A stretch of 64,000 nt of DNA from Paludibacterium purpuratum. GTDB lineage: Bacteria; Pseudomonadota; Gammaproteobacteria; Burkholderiales; Chromobacteriaceae. Below the pieces are notes generated by a model that worked only from the letters and a program-made list of their open reading frames with translations, made no database searches and was not told where the DNA came from. The stretch spans positions 1 to 64,000 of the forward strand of contig NZ_SNZP01000003.1 in the NCBI RefSeq assembly GCF_004363805.1. Direction: 5' to 3'. This document shows positions 56,327 to 64,000 of this stretch, piece by piece. Position 1 is the first letter of the stretch, and each line of letters begins with the position of its first letter. The position numbers were made by a program, and so were the translations under genes.

Positions 56327-57487
56327 TTATGTCGCCAGCAGTTCGGCGGCGGCACGCGCCATTTCCCCTTCTTCATCGGTGGGTAGCAAGTAAGCGTGTC
56401 GGGTACTGGCCGGTGCGGTGAGACGACGTGCCTGCGCCAGGTTGGCCGCCAGGTCGAGTTCGAAACCCAGCCAATGCAGTTGCGTCAGGATGCGGGCACG
56501 GATCTCCGGCGAGCGCTCGCCGATGCCGGCGGTGAAGATCAACGCATCGATGCCTTTCATGCTGGCGGCCAAAGCCCCGACCTCGCGCACCACCCGGTAG
56601 CAGAACAGCTCCACCGCCTCGCGCGCGGCCGGCAACGGGCTCGCCAGCAGTTGGCGCATGTCGGCCGACAGGCCGGATACCCCAAGTAGGCCGGAGTTCT
56701 TGTACAGCTCGCGCCGCACTTCCCGCACCCCCATGCCTTCGTGCTCCATCCAGTAGAGCAGTACCTCGGCGTCGATCGACCCCGGCCGGGTAGACATCAT
56801 CAGCCCTTCCACGGTGGAGAAGCCGGTGCTGGCGGCCACGCTTGCGCCATCGAGCAGTGCGCAGGCGCTGGCGCCGCTGCCGAGATGGCACACCACCACC
56901 CGTCCCTGGGCCAGCCCCAGCTCCGGCAGGCGGCGCGCGATCGAGGCATAGGACAGACCGTGGAAGCCGTAGCGGCGGATGCCTTCGTCGTGCCAGTGGC
57001 GCGCAATGCCGAAGCGGGTGGCGACTTCCGGTTGGGTCGCGTGGAAGGCGGTGTCGAAGCAGGCGATCTGGCACAGACCGGGATCGAGCGCGCTGAAGGC
57101 GTCGATCACCGCCAGACTGATCGGCTGATGCAACGGCGCCAGCGGTATCCACTGAGCCATACGCTCGCGAACCTCGTCGGTCAGCCGCACCGGGCTGGTA
57201 TAGACACCGCCGCCATGAACCACGCGGTGCACGACCGCATCGACGCGCAGGCGGTGGTCGGCCAGCGTGTTGATCATCGCCGCCACCGCGGCCTCCTTGC
57301 CGGCCTCTTGCAGCGTTTTTTCCTCTAGCCGGTTGCCGCGAGCGTCCGACAGGGTCAACACACTGTCGGCGGGTTCGCCGAAGCGGTCGATCAGGCCGCT
57401 GACCAGCAGGTCGGCGCCGTCGTCGGCGTAGACGCGGAACTTGAGCGTGGCGGAGCCGGCGTTGACGGCGAGCAGGCTGGGCCTCAT
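56327..57487 (-). CDS. ackA: Acetate/propionate family kinase
   Basis: The enzyme interconverts acetyl-phosphate (or a related acyl-phosphate) and acetate with ATP. The 386-residue protein starts MRPSLLAVNAGSATLKFRVY (the NxGSxSxK-like motif has A/T substitutions) and has HRVVHGG, YGFHGLSYASIARR and FTAGIGERSPEIRARI motifs. The ATG at 57487 overlaps the upstream stop by 4 bases; the longer frame to 57922 is rejected. Third gene of the fabI-pta-ackA operon, so it probably acts on the product of the upstream phosphotransacylase. Confidence 0.92.
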   Translation of the reverse strand: MRPSLLAVNAGSATLKFRVYADDGADLLVSGLIDRFGEPADSVLTLSDARGNRLEEKTLQEAGKEAAVAAMINTLADHRLRVDAVVHRVVHGGGVYTSPVRLTDEVRERMAQWIPLAPLHQPISLAVIDAFSALDPGLCQIACFDTAFHATQPEVATRFGIARHWHDEGIRRYGFHGLSYASIARRLPELGLAQGRVVVCHLGSGASACALLDGASVAASTGFSTVEGLMMSTRPGSIDAEVLLYWMEHEGMGVREVRRELYKNSGLLGVSGLSADMRQLLASPLPAAREAVELFCYRVVREVGALAASMKGIDALIFTAGIGERSPEIRARILTQLHWLGFELDLAANLAQARRLTAPASTRHAYLLPTDEEGEMARAAAELLAT

Positions 57488-58422
57488 GCGATCTTCCCGA
57501 TCTTGTGCCGACGATGCGCCAGCAGGTTGGCGATGGCGGCCGATGCCAGGCGCCCCGGCGCGTCTTCCGAGCGGCTGGTAAGTACGATCGGCACGCGCGC
57601 GCCCATGACGATACCGGCAGAGGCCGCCGCCGCCAGGTAGGTCAACTGCTTGGCCAGCATGTTGCCGGACTCCAGGTCCGGCACCAGCAGGATGTCGGGG
57701 CTGCCGGCCACCGACGAGACGATGCCCTTGGTGTCGGCCGCCTGTAGCGAAATGGCATTGTCGAAGGCCAGCGGGCCGTCCAGCAGCGCGCCTCGGATCT
57801 GGCCGCGGTCGGCCATCTTGCAGAGGGCGGCGGCGTCGACGGTGGAACCGATTTCCGGCGTGATGGTCTCGACGGCCGACAGAATCGCGACCTTGGGCTC
57901 GGCGATGCCGAGGGAGTGGCACAGGTCGATGGCGTTCTGGCAGATATCCCGCTTGGTCATCAGGTCCGGGCTGATGTTGATGGCGGCATCGGTGATGAAC
58001 AGATAACGCGGATAGCTCTCGACGCGCATGATGAACACATGGCTGATGCGGCGGTCAGTGCGTACCCCGGTGGCGCGTGCCAGCACTTCGGTCATGAATT
58101 CGTCGGTGTGTAGACTGCCTTTCATCAGGATGTCGGCCTTGCCGTCGCGTGCCAAAGCAACGGCGGTCTCGGCCGCCGCATGGCTATGCGGCACGTCGAT
58201 GACCTCGATATCCTGCAGGTCGAGGTCGATCTCTTCCGCCAGCCGGCGAATTTTGTTTTCCGGGCCGATCAGAATCGGCGTCGCTACCCCGTCCAGGAAG
58301 GTTTCCACCGCGCCCAGCAGCGATTCGCGGCTGCAAGGGTGCGCCACCGCCATCGGTAGCGGGCCGAGCCGTTTGGCTTCTTCGCGGATGTCTTCGAATG
58401 CATGCGCGTCGCGTAGTAACAT
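57484..58422 (-). CDS. Phosphate acyltransferase (Pta/Ptb family)
   Basis: A 312-residue enzyme of the phosphotransacetylase/phosphotransbutyrylase family, exchanging CoA for phosphate on an acyl group. Motifs include DILMKGSLHTDEFM near 110, SHVFIMRVESYPRYLFITDA near 140, and LLVPDLESGNMLAKQL near 260. The short form lacks the long N-terminal regulatory region of enteric Pta; related proteins are often annotated as fused to an enoyl-CoA hydratase, but that part is absent here. The ATG at 58422 follows GGGGGT; the longer frame to 58464 overlaps fabI. Confidence 0.88.
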   Translation of the reverse strand: MLLRDAHAFEDIREEAKRLGPLPMAVAHPCSRESLLGAVETFLDGVATPILIGPENKIRRLAEEIDLDLQDIEVIDVPHSHAAAETAVALARDGKADILMKGSLHTDEFMTEVLARATGVRTDRRISHVFIMRVESYPRYLFITDAAINISPDLMTKRDICQNAIDLCHSLGIAEPKVAILSAVETITPEIGSTVDAAALCKMADRGQIRGALLDGPLAFDNAISLQAADTKGIVSSVAGSPDILLVPDLESGNMLAKQLTYLAAAASAGIVMGARVPIVLTSRSEDAPGRLASAAIANLLAHRRHKIGKIA

Positions 58423-58432
58423 GTTTACCCCC

Positions 58433-59209
58433 TCAGGCCATGATGTTGAAACCACCGTCGACATAGATCGTTGCGCCGGTCAGGGCGCGCGCGGCGTCTG
58501 AAATCAGGAAGGCGGCGACTTGGCCGACGTCCTCGATGTCCACCAGGCGGCTCTGCGGCGCGCGGGCGATGGCCTCGTTGATCAGACTGTCGAAATGGGC
58601 GATACCCGATGCCGCGCGGGTTTTCAGCGGCCCCGGCGACAGGGCGTGCACGCGGATGCCCTTGGGGCCCAGCTCGTGCGCCATGTAACGGCTGACGCTC
58701 TCCAGCGCCGCCTTGACTGGCCCCATGATATTGTAATTTTCCACTACCTTGTCGGAGCCGTAGTAGCTCATGGTCAAGAGCGTGCCGCCATGCGTCATCA
58801 ACGGCTCGGCATGCCGGGCCAGTTCCAGGAAGGAGTAGCAAGATACCCGCATGGCTTGTTGGAAGCCGGGCAACGAGCAGTCCACCACGCGGCCGTGCAA
58901 GTCTTCCATGGGGCAGAAGGCGATCGAGTGCACGACAAAGTCCAGTTGTCCCCAGTCGCGATGGATTTGCTCGAACACCTGCGCCATCTGCCCAGGCTCT
59001 TCGACGTTGAGCGGCAGGATCAGTTGCGCACCCAGGCCTTCGGCCAGCGGCCGGACGTATTTTTCCGCTTTCTCGTTCAAATAGGTGACGGCCAATTCCG
59101 CCCCGAGTTCGCGCAGTACGCTGGCGCAGCCGTAAGCGATGCTCTGATCGTTGGCGATGCCGACCACCAAGCCTCTCTTGCCTGCGATGATGTTGCCGCT
59201 CACGTCCAT
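58433..59209 (-). CDS. fabI: Enoyl-ACP reductase
   Basis: FabI reduces the double bond in the last step of each fatty-acid elongation cycle, using NADH or NADPH. The 258-residue SDR-type protein has GLVVGIANDQSIAYGCA near the N-terminus, and the catalytic Tyr and Lys in YYGSDKVVENYNIMGPVKAALE (Tyr and Lys separated by six residues). The ATG at 59209 has AGGAG 5 bases upstream; a GTG at 59215 overlaps that site. It heads the three-gene operon with the phosphotransacylase and acetate kinase genes. Confidence 0.94.
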   Translation of the reverse strand: MDVSGNIIAGKRGLVVGIANDQSIAYGCASVLRELGAELAVTYLNEKAEKYVRPLAEGLGAQLILPLNVEEPGQMAQVFEQIHRDWGQLDFVVHSIAFCPMEDLHGRVVDCSLPGFQQAMRVSCYSFLELARHAEPLMTHGGTLLTMSYYGSDKVVENYNIMGPVKAALESVSRYMAHELGPKGIRVHALSPGPLKTRAASGIAHFDSLINEAIARAPQSRLVDIEDVGQVAAFLISDAARALTGATIYVDGGFNIMA

Positions 59210-59297
59210 GGACACTCCTGTGTCGGGTTCAAATACTTCATGGTAGACGTGGTTTGTTGCAATGCAATATCAAGAATGTTTCCGCATGTGCATTAGG

Positions 59298-59326
59298 CTG
59301 CGATAACCTCCGTTGTCGGATATAAT
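59298..59326 (+). promoter_or_regulatory. Promoter for the FmdB-DUF502 operon
   Basis: A perfect -10 TATAAT (59321-59326) follows CTGCGA (59298-59303) by 17 bases. The -35 matches only three of six bases. It predicts a leader of about 110 bases before the FmdB-family gene. Confidence 0.5.
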
Positions 59327-59446
59327 CGCCTTTCCCCCTTGAGTTTGTGCCAGTTGGCCTCATCTGCGCCTCAACGGTGCGGAACGCCTGGGCTCGAATC
59401 GAATTTGCCCCGGCCGTATCAATGTCATCAGTGCGGAGTATGTAAT

Positions 59447-59695
59447 ATGCCGATTTATGAGTATCGCTGCGACGACTGTGGCAGCCAGAAGGAACACCTG
59501 CAAAAAATGACCGACGAGCAGATCGCCAACTGCCCGTCCTGCGGCAGCACCCAGTACCGCAAGCTGCTGTCGGCCGCCGGTTTCCAGTTGAAGGGCAAGG
59601 GCTGGTATGCCACCGACTTCAAGGGTGGCGGTTGCCCGGCAGCCGATTCGTCTGCCGGCGGTCACGCCTGTTCCGGAGCCTGCAGCCACTCCTGA
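59447..59695 (+). CDS. FmdB-family zinc-ribbon protein
   Basis: An 82-residue protein starting MPIYEYRCDDCGSQKEHLQK, with two CxxC pairs (CDDC, CPSC), the N-terminal zinc ribbon of the FmdB/CxxC_CXXC_SSSS family. After FQLKGKGWYATDF it ends in a Cys/Gly/Ser-rich tail (GGHACSGACSHS). FmdB-like proteins are regulators or metal-binding factors of unclear role. The ATG is 1 base from the next gene's upstream end and the stop is 1 base before the next ATG, so the two are probably co-translated. Confidence 0.9.
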   Translation: MPIYEYRCDDCGSQKEHLQKMTDEQIANCPSCGSTQYRKLLSAAGFQLKGKGWYATDFKGGGCPAADSSAGGHACSGACSHS

Positions 59696-59696
59696 C

Positions 59697-60323
59697 ATGA
59701 AACCGATAAAGATGACCCTTAAGGGGTATTTGGTTACCGGCCTGTTATTGTGGCTCCCGCTGGCGGTGACGCTCTGGGTGCTGAACCTGATCGTCGGCAC
59801 GCTGGATCAGACCTTGACGCTGCTGCCGGATGCCTGGCGTCCCGACCATCTGCTCGGCGTCAATATTCCGGGTTTCGGGGTCATCTTCGCGGTGCTGGTG
59901 CTGCTTGGCACCGGCATGCTGACCGCCAATGTGCTGGGCCAGCGGCTGTTGATGTTCTGGCACGGGGTGATCTCGCGCACGCCGGTGGTCAAATCGATCT
60001 ACAACAGCGTCAAGCAGGTGAGCGATACCCTGCTGTCCGACTCCGGACAGGCCTTCCGTCGTGCGCTGCTGGTGCGTTTCCCGCATCAGGATGCGTGGAC
60101 CGTGGCCTTTCAGACCGGCCGCCCGTCCGACAACCTGGCACCGCTGTTGGGTGCGGACGAATACATCAGCGTTTACGTGCCGACGACGCCGAATCCGACT
60201 TCCGGCTATTTCATCATGGTGGCGAAGAAGGATACGCGAGAGCTCGAAATGAGCGTCGACGAGGCGCTGAAATACGTGATTTCCATGGGGGTGGTGGCAC
60301 CTCAGTCCGCTCGCAAGCACTGA
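59697..60323 (+). CDS. DUF502 family membrane protein
   Basis: A 208-residue protein with two N-terminal membrane helices (LVTGLLLWLPLAVTLWVLNL and IFAVLVLLGTGMLTANVLG) and a soluble C-terminal part with SRTPVVKSIYNSVKQVSDT and VPTTPNPTSGYFIMV, the hallmarks of DUF502. The role is unknown; the family is widely conserved, and the neighbouring aspS/FmdB genes are common company. The ATG at 59697 lies 1 base after the FmdB-family stop, with no clear Shine-Dalgarno site, which fits coupling. Confidence 0.92.
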   Translation: MKPIKMTLKGYLVTGLLLWLPLAVTLWVLNLIVGTLDQTLTLLPDAWRPDHLLGVNIPGFGVIFAVLVLLGTGMLTANVLGQRLLMFWHGVISRTPVVKSIYNSVKQVSDTLLSDSGQAFRRALLVRFPHQDAWTVAFQTGRPSDNLAPLLGADEYISVYVPTTPNPTSGYFIMVAKKDTRELEMSVDEALKYVISMGVVAPQSARKH

Positions 60324-60472
60324 CGGGCGTTCTCGTCCGCCGGCGGTGCGCCGGTTTTTTGCTGTTCATGCCACGCTCTTTCCGCTTGGCGGCTGCCTGA
60401 TTTTGTTTCGGCGCCCAAACGCGTTAAGCTACTCCTCTTTACGAATTTGATTGAATTAAAGCGATTGTAAAT

Positions 60473-62257
60473 ATGCGAACCGATTACTGCGGACTGATTG
60501 ACAAGAAATATCTGGGCCAGACCGTGACGGTCAAGGGCTGGGCACATCGCCGCCGCGACCATGGCGGCGTGATCTTCATCGACCTGCGCGACCGTGAAGG
60601 CCTGGTGCAGGTGGTGATCGATCCGGATACCCCGGAAGCCTTTGCCACCGCCGATGCCAGCCGCAACGAGTTCGTTCTGTCGGTGACCGGGATCGTGCGC
60701 GAGCGCCCGGCCGGTACCGGCAACGCCAACCTGATTTCCGGCGAGATCGAGATTCTCGCCAAGGAAATCGAAGTGCTGAACAGCGCCGTGACCCCGCCGT
60801 TCCAGATCGACGACGAAGGCCTGTCGGAAAATGTCCGCCTGACCCACCGCGTCATCGACCTGCGCCGTCCGCAAATGCAGAAGAATCTGCGTCTGCGCTA
60901 CCGCGTGGCCATGGGCGTGCGCCAGTACCTCGACCGCAAGGGCTTCATCGATATCGAAACGCCGATGCTGACCCGCTCGACGCCGGAAGGCGCTCGCGAC
61001 TACCTGGTACCGTCGCGCGTGCACCCGGGTGAATTCTTCGCTCTGCCGCAATCGCCGCAGTTGTTCAAGCAGCTGTTGATGGTGGCCGGCTTCGACCGCT
61101 ACTACCAGATCACCAAGTGCTTCCGCGACGAGGACCTGCGCGCCGACCGTCAGCCGGAATTCACGCAGATCGATATCGAAACCTCGTTCTTGGGCGAGGA
61201 AGAGATCATGGATATCACCGAGTCCATGACGCGCGAGATCTTCCGCGACGTGCTGGACGTCGAGTTGCCCGCGTTCCCGCGCATGACCTACGCCGACGCG
61301 ATGTTCTACTACGGTTCCGACAAGCCGGATATGCGCGTGCCGCTGGCCTTTACCGAATTGACCGATCTGATGAAGACCGAGTCGTTCAAGGTATTCCGTG
61401 CCGCCGCCGACCTGCCGAACGGCCGTGTCGCCGCGCTGAAGATTCCGGGCGGCGCAGCGCTCTCGCGCAAGGAAATCGACGACTACACCCAGTTTGTCGC
61501 CATCTATGGCGCCAAGGGCCTGGCCTACATCAAGGTCAACGACGTCACCAAGCTGACCAACGGCGAAGACAGCGGCCTGCAGTCGCCGATCGTCAAGTTC
61601 TTGTCGGACGCCGCGCTGGCGGAAATCATCCGCCGTACCGAAGCCCAGAACGGCGACCTGATCTTCTTCGGCGCCGACAGCGCCAAGGTGGTCAACGAAT
61701 CGTTGGGTGCGCTGCGCATCAAGGTCGGCCACGAGAAGGGTTTGGCCAGCAAGGAATGGCGTCCGCTGTGGGTGGTCGACTTCCCGATGTTCGAACACGA
61801 CGATGAAGACGACCGTTGGACGGCTTGCCACCACCCGTTCACTTCGCCCAAGCCTGGGCACGAGGACATGCTGGAGAGCAATCCGGGCGCGTGCCTGGCG
61901 CGTGCCTACGACATGGTGCTCAACGGCTGGGAAATCGGTGGCGGTTCGATCCGTATCCATCGCGCCGAAGTGCAGGAGAAGGTATTCGCCGCACTGAAGA
62001 TTACGCCGGAAGAGCAACAGAACAAGTTCGGCTTCCTGCTCGACAACCTGAAATTCGGCGCACCGCCGCATGGCGGTTTGGCCTTCGGCCTCGACCGTTT
62101 GGTGACGCTGATGGCCGGTGCCGAGTCGATCCGCGACGTGATCGCCTTCCCCAAGACTCAGCGTGCCCAGTGCCTGTTGACCCAGGCGCCGAACCACGTC
62201 GACGACAAGCAACTGCGCGAGCTGAACCTGCGCCTGCGCAAAACCGAAGGCCAATAA
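60473..62257 (+). CDS. aspS: Aspartyl-tRNA synthetase
   Basis: AspRS charges tRNA-Asp (and possibly tRNA-Asn if non-discriminating). The 594-residue class II enzyme has an N-terminal OB-fold ([18 protein letters not shown]), motif 1 near residue 165, motif 2 with [19 protein letters not shown] near 218, a GAD insertion domain around 290-410, and motif 3 in [14 protein letters not shown] near 528. Length is typical. No clear Shine-Dalgarno site lies upstream (GCGATTGTAAAT then ATG). Whether GatCAB is used cannot be seen here. Confidence 0.97.
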   Translation: MRTDYCGLIDKKYLGQTVTVKGWAHRRRDHGGVIFIDLRDREGLVQVVIDPDTPEAFATADASRNEFVLSVTGIVRERPAGTGNANLISGEIEILAKEIEVLNSAVTPPFQIDDEGLSENVRLTHRVIDLRRPQMQKNLRLRYRVAMGVRQYLDRKGFIDIETPMLTRSTPEGARDYLVPSRVHPGEFFALPQSPQLFKQLLMVAGFDRYYQITKCFRDEDLRADRQPEFTQIDIETSFLGEEEIMDITESMTREIFRDVLDVELPAFPRMTYADAMFYYGSDKPDMRVPLAFTELTDLMKTESFKVFRAAADLPNGRVAALKIPGGAALSRKEIDDYTQFVAIYGAKGLAYIKVNDVTKLTNGEDSGLQSPIVKFLSDAALAEIIRRTEAQNGDLIFFGADSAKVVNESLGALRIKVGHEKGLASKEWRPLWVVDFPMFEHDDEDDRWTACHHPFTSPKPGHEDMLESNPGACLARAYDMVLNGWEIGGGSIRIHRAEVQEKVFAALKITPEEQQNKFGFLLDNLKFGAPPHGGLAFGLDRLVTLMAGAESIRDVIAFPKTQRAQCLLTQAPNHVDDKQLRELNLRLRKTEGQ

Positions 62258-62287
62258 GCGGGCGGCGCAAGCCTACCCGATCAACAA

Positions 62288-62326
62288 CAGCCCAGAGGCA
62301 TCGACGCCTCCGGGCTGTTTGTTTTT
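62288..62326 (+). terminator. Terminator after aspS
   Basis: CAGCCC-A-GAGGC pairs with GCCTC-C-GGGCTG (62288-62299 and 62306-62317, one mismatch) and is followed by TTTGTTTTT. A strong intrinsic terminator. Confidence 0.88.
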
Positions 62327-62614
62327 GTGCGCTAGCGCCGGTTCATCCTCTTTCGCGGCGAAAAGGGCGTACAGTCAGCCGGCGGATTCCCGAGGAAGGC
62401 CTCTCATTTTCTTGTTGCGTCGGTTGTCGCCAGCGCATACAGCTACACTGTGCATGGCCTCGGTGTGTAAGTAGGTAAGAGTATGATTTTCAATGGGCAT
62501 TGAGAAAATTAATTACTCCGATATTTATTTACAATTTCCGCTGGCGCCGGGCTTGCGCTATAAATATGCCAACTCCTGGCGCTTGACGCCAAACAGATGC
62601 TAAAAAGGAGATCC
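62327..62614 (+). other. AT-rich upstream region of the peroxiredoxin gene
   Basis: No gene is seen in this stretch. Its second half is AT-rich (62480-62530) compared with the surrounding DNA. Two weak promoter candidates exist: TTGAGA (62500-62505) with TATTTA (62522-62527, spacing 16), and TATAAAT at 62559-62565. Regulation by OxyR or another peroxide sensor is possible but no clear site was found. Confidence 0.4.
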
Positions 62615-63235
62615 ATGATGGCAGTACTTGTTGGTAAGCAAGCTCCGTTTTTCCATGATGCAGACAAGCGTTTCGCCGCAGTGTTGGGCGATGGCCAGAT
62701 CGTCGAAGACTACAACTTCCAAAAATCGACGGCTGGCAAATACGCGGTGGTGTTCTTTTACCCGCTGGACTTCACGTTCGTATGCCCGTCCGAATTGATC
62801 GCTTTCGACCATCGCCTAGAAGAATTCAAAAAGCGTAACGTCGAAGTGATCGGGGTTTCGATCGACAGCGAGTTCACCCACAACGCATGGCGTAACACCG
62901 CCGTCGAAAAGGGCGGTATCGGCCAAGTGGGCTATACCCTGATCGCCGACGTCAACCATGCACTGGCTCGCGCTTTCGACGTCGAGTCGGATGAAGGCCC
63001 GGCTTTCCGCGGCACCTTCCTGATCGACAAGAGCGGCGTGGTTCGCCATCAGGTCGTCAACGATATGCCGCTGGGGCGCAATATCGACGAAGCCCTGCGT
63101 ATGGTCGATGCCCTGCAGTTCTTTGAAGAAAACGGCGACGTATGCCCGGCAGGTTGGAACAAGGGCAAGAAGGCCATGCAAGCCAGCATTAGCGGTGTGG
63201 CCTCCTACCTGGCGGAAAATGCCGAATCGCTGTAA
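62615..63235 (+). CDS. Typical 2-Cys peroxiredoxin (AhpC/Prx)
   Basis: Reduces hydrogen peroxide and organic peroxides by cysteine chemistry. The 206-residue protein has the peroxidatic cysteine in DFTFVCPSELIAF (near 52), the GGIG-type motif in EKGGIGQVGYTLIADV, and the resolving cysteine in NGDVCPAGWNKG (near 174). The ATG at 62615 has AAGGAG 5 bases upstream; a second ATG follows immediately (62618). The longer frame from 62597 is rejected. A strong terminator follows. No ahpF reductase is nearby. Confidence 0.93.
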   Translation: MMAVLVGKQAPFFHDADKRFAAVLGDGQIVEDYNFQKSTAGKYAVVFFYPLDFTFVCPSELIAFDHRLEEFKKRNVEVIGVSIDSEFTHNAWRNTAVEKGGIGQVGYTLIADVNHALARAFDVESDEGPAFRGTFLIDKSGVVRHQVVNDMPLGRNIDEALRMVDALQFFEENGDVCPAGWNKGKKAMQASISGVASYLAENAESL

Positions 63236-63272
63236 ACGACAGTTACAAGACGCCCGTTTCGCAAGAACGGAT

Positions 63273-63306
63273 AAAAGCCCGACCGGTTCCCCGGCGGGCT
63301 TTTTTC
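63273..63306 (+). terminator. Terminator after the peroxiredoxin gene
   Basis: AAAAGCCCG-A-CCGG closes a TTCC loop with CCGG-CGGGCTTTTTT (63273-63306). The A/U-rich flanks give an excellent intrinsic terminator. Confidence 0.9.
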
Positions 63307-63542
63307 TTGTGCGCCCGGTTGGTGGTGCAGCCCCATTGCGTCCTCTCTGCCGATTTCCGATGTCAAAAGGGTATCGGCGATGCACGTTCCGACGGCTTTA
63401 TCGGAAGTGATGGGAAATGGGGTTTGTTTCCTTGAATCATTTGTAATTTATTGTTTAATGTTGGCTGTGCGTGAGCGCATGAATTACGCGTAGCGTACGA
63501 GAACTTGAACAACAGATTGCAAACTCTTTTGAGGATTCTCCG

Positions 63543-64000
63543 ATGAGCAATAGTAATGTCAACTCGATGACTTCCCAGGCAAATACGGCGGGCAATACCG
63601 GAAGCGGGAACCACCCGGCGAGGTTCCGATTCAGCAGCGATGTCATGCTGGAATGGGACGAGCGCGGTGCCAATGCCGTGGCCAGCGTCGATAACACGAA
63701 TATCAACGTGGAAGATGTCGATTCAGGCGAAAATCGCTTGCAGTCGCAAGACTGGCAGGAAGTGCCGCTGCTGAGGCTCAATGGGTTTCATGCTGATCAG
63801 GGGGCCGGTGCGATTCGTTTCATGATCGATGCGGAGGGGCAGCCACATTTCGATACCACGAAGGTCGACGAACTGGGGGCGGGCAAATGGGCGGTGGCTA
63901 AGCTTCCCGTGAAGAGTTTCGATGGCAGCAGCGAGTCGCACCTGGAGTTTACGATCATGGGGCCGAGAGAAAGCTGCGCCTGCCCCGCCGTACAACGAGA
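63543..64000 (+). CDS. Hypothetical protein, N-terminal part (runs off the window)
   Basis: An open frame begins with ATG at 63543 (GAGG 10 bases upstream) and has no stop before the window end, giving at least 152 residues. It starts MSNSNVNSMTSQANTAGNTG, a low-complexity Asn/Ser/Thr-rich stretch, then FRFSSDVMLEWDERGANAV and later GPRESCACPAVQR. There is no signal peptide. I do not recognise it. The 236 bases before it are AT-rich (for example TTGTAATTTATTGTTTAATG), unlike the neighbouring genes. Confidence 0.6.
   Translation, partial: MSNSNVNSMTSQANTAGNTGSGNHPARFRFSSDVMLEWDERGANAVASVDNTNINVEDVDSGENRLQSQDWQEVPLLRLNGFHADQGAGAIRFMIDAEGQPHFDTTKVDELGAGKWAVAKLPVKSFDGSSESHLEFTIMGPRESCACPAVQR

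Noticed and set aside
57488-57922. N-terminal extension of the acetate kinase gene (531-residue frame)
   Set aside because: It overlaps the phosphotransacylase gene in another frame and reads as low-similarity Arg/Gly-rich sequence, a usual feature of shadow frames in GC-rich DNA.

Overview
The window is a chromosomal segment of a GC-rich betaproteobacterium, most likely a violacein-producing member of the Chromobacteriaceae (Neisseriales). The main reason is a complete vioABCDE operon whose protein lengths (418, 995, 429, 373 and 193 aa) match the Chromobacterium violaceum enzymes. Upstream of vioA lies a 16-bp palindrome that fits the CviR quorum-sensing box consensus exactly. The rest is mostly core genome with few mobile features. 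No insertion sequence, phage gene or CRISPR array was found.

Layout. 0-12.3 kb: a patatin-like pseudoenzyme, a purine permease with apt, then gmk, rpoZ, spoT, thiS, thiG, rpsU, yqeY, dnaG, rpoD and a CAU tRNA. 12.3-14.6 kb: a soluble PAS-PAS chemoreceptor followed by two frameshifted, decayed genes. 14.6-17.4 kb: a nitric-oxide-response module (12-TM membrane protein, DUF2249 protein, hemerythrin) divergent from a Crp/Dnr regulator, with an FNR/DNR-type box between them. 17.5-22.4 kb: a small unknown gene, structured intergenic DNA and a polyamine-type ABC importer (order potA, binding protein, potB, potC on the minus strand). 22.5-25.6 kb: a NarL-type response regulator and a sensor kinase with a periplasmic solute-binding domain, divergent from the violacein operon at 25.9-33.2 kb.

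33.2-44.2 kb: a Sua5-type tRNA t6A enzyme, a ferritin-like protein, a family 2 glycosyltransferase and the full kdp potassium operon (a small upstream membrane peptide, then kdpF, A, B, C, D, E). 44.3-49.8 kb: lytic transglycosylase MltA and an RND efflux adaptor and pump. 49.9-55.3 kb: two tandem alanyl-tRNA editing proteins, a TonB-like orphan, a DUF2799 lipoprotein, queF, murJ and rpsT. 55.4-64 kb: a secreted unknown protein, the fabI-pta-ackA operon, an FmdB zinc-ribbon protein with a DUF502 membrane protein, aspS, a 2-Cys peroxiredoxin, and an unknown gene running off the end.

The most distinctive parts are the violacein cluster with its candidate CviR site, the adjacent two-component system whose only plausible start with a signal peptide is CTG, the patatin protein lacking both catalytic residues, the NO-response module with a well-placed DNR/FNR box, and the decayed pair at 13.7-14.5 kb. 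Start codons were chosen by Shine-Dalgarno spacing, homology and overlap with neighbours, and many differ from the longest possible reading frame. All domain and family assignments come from reading the sequence; no database search was run.
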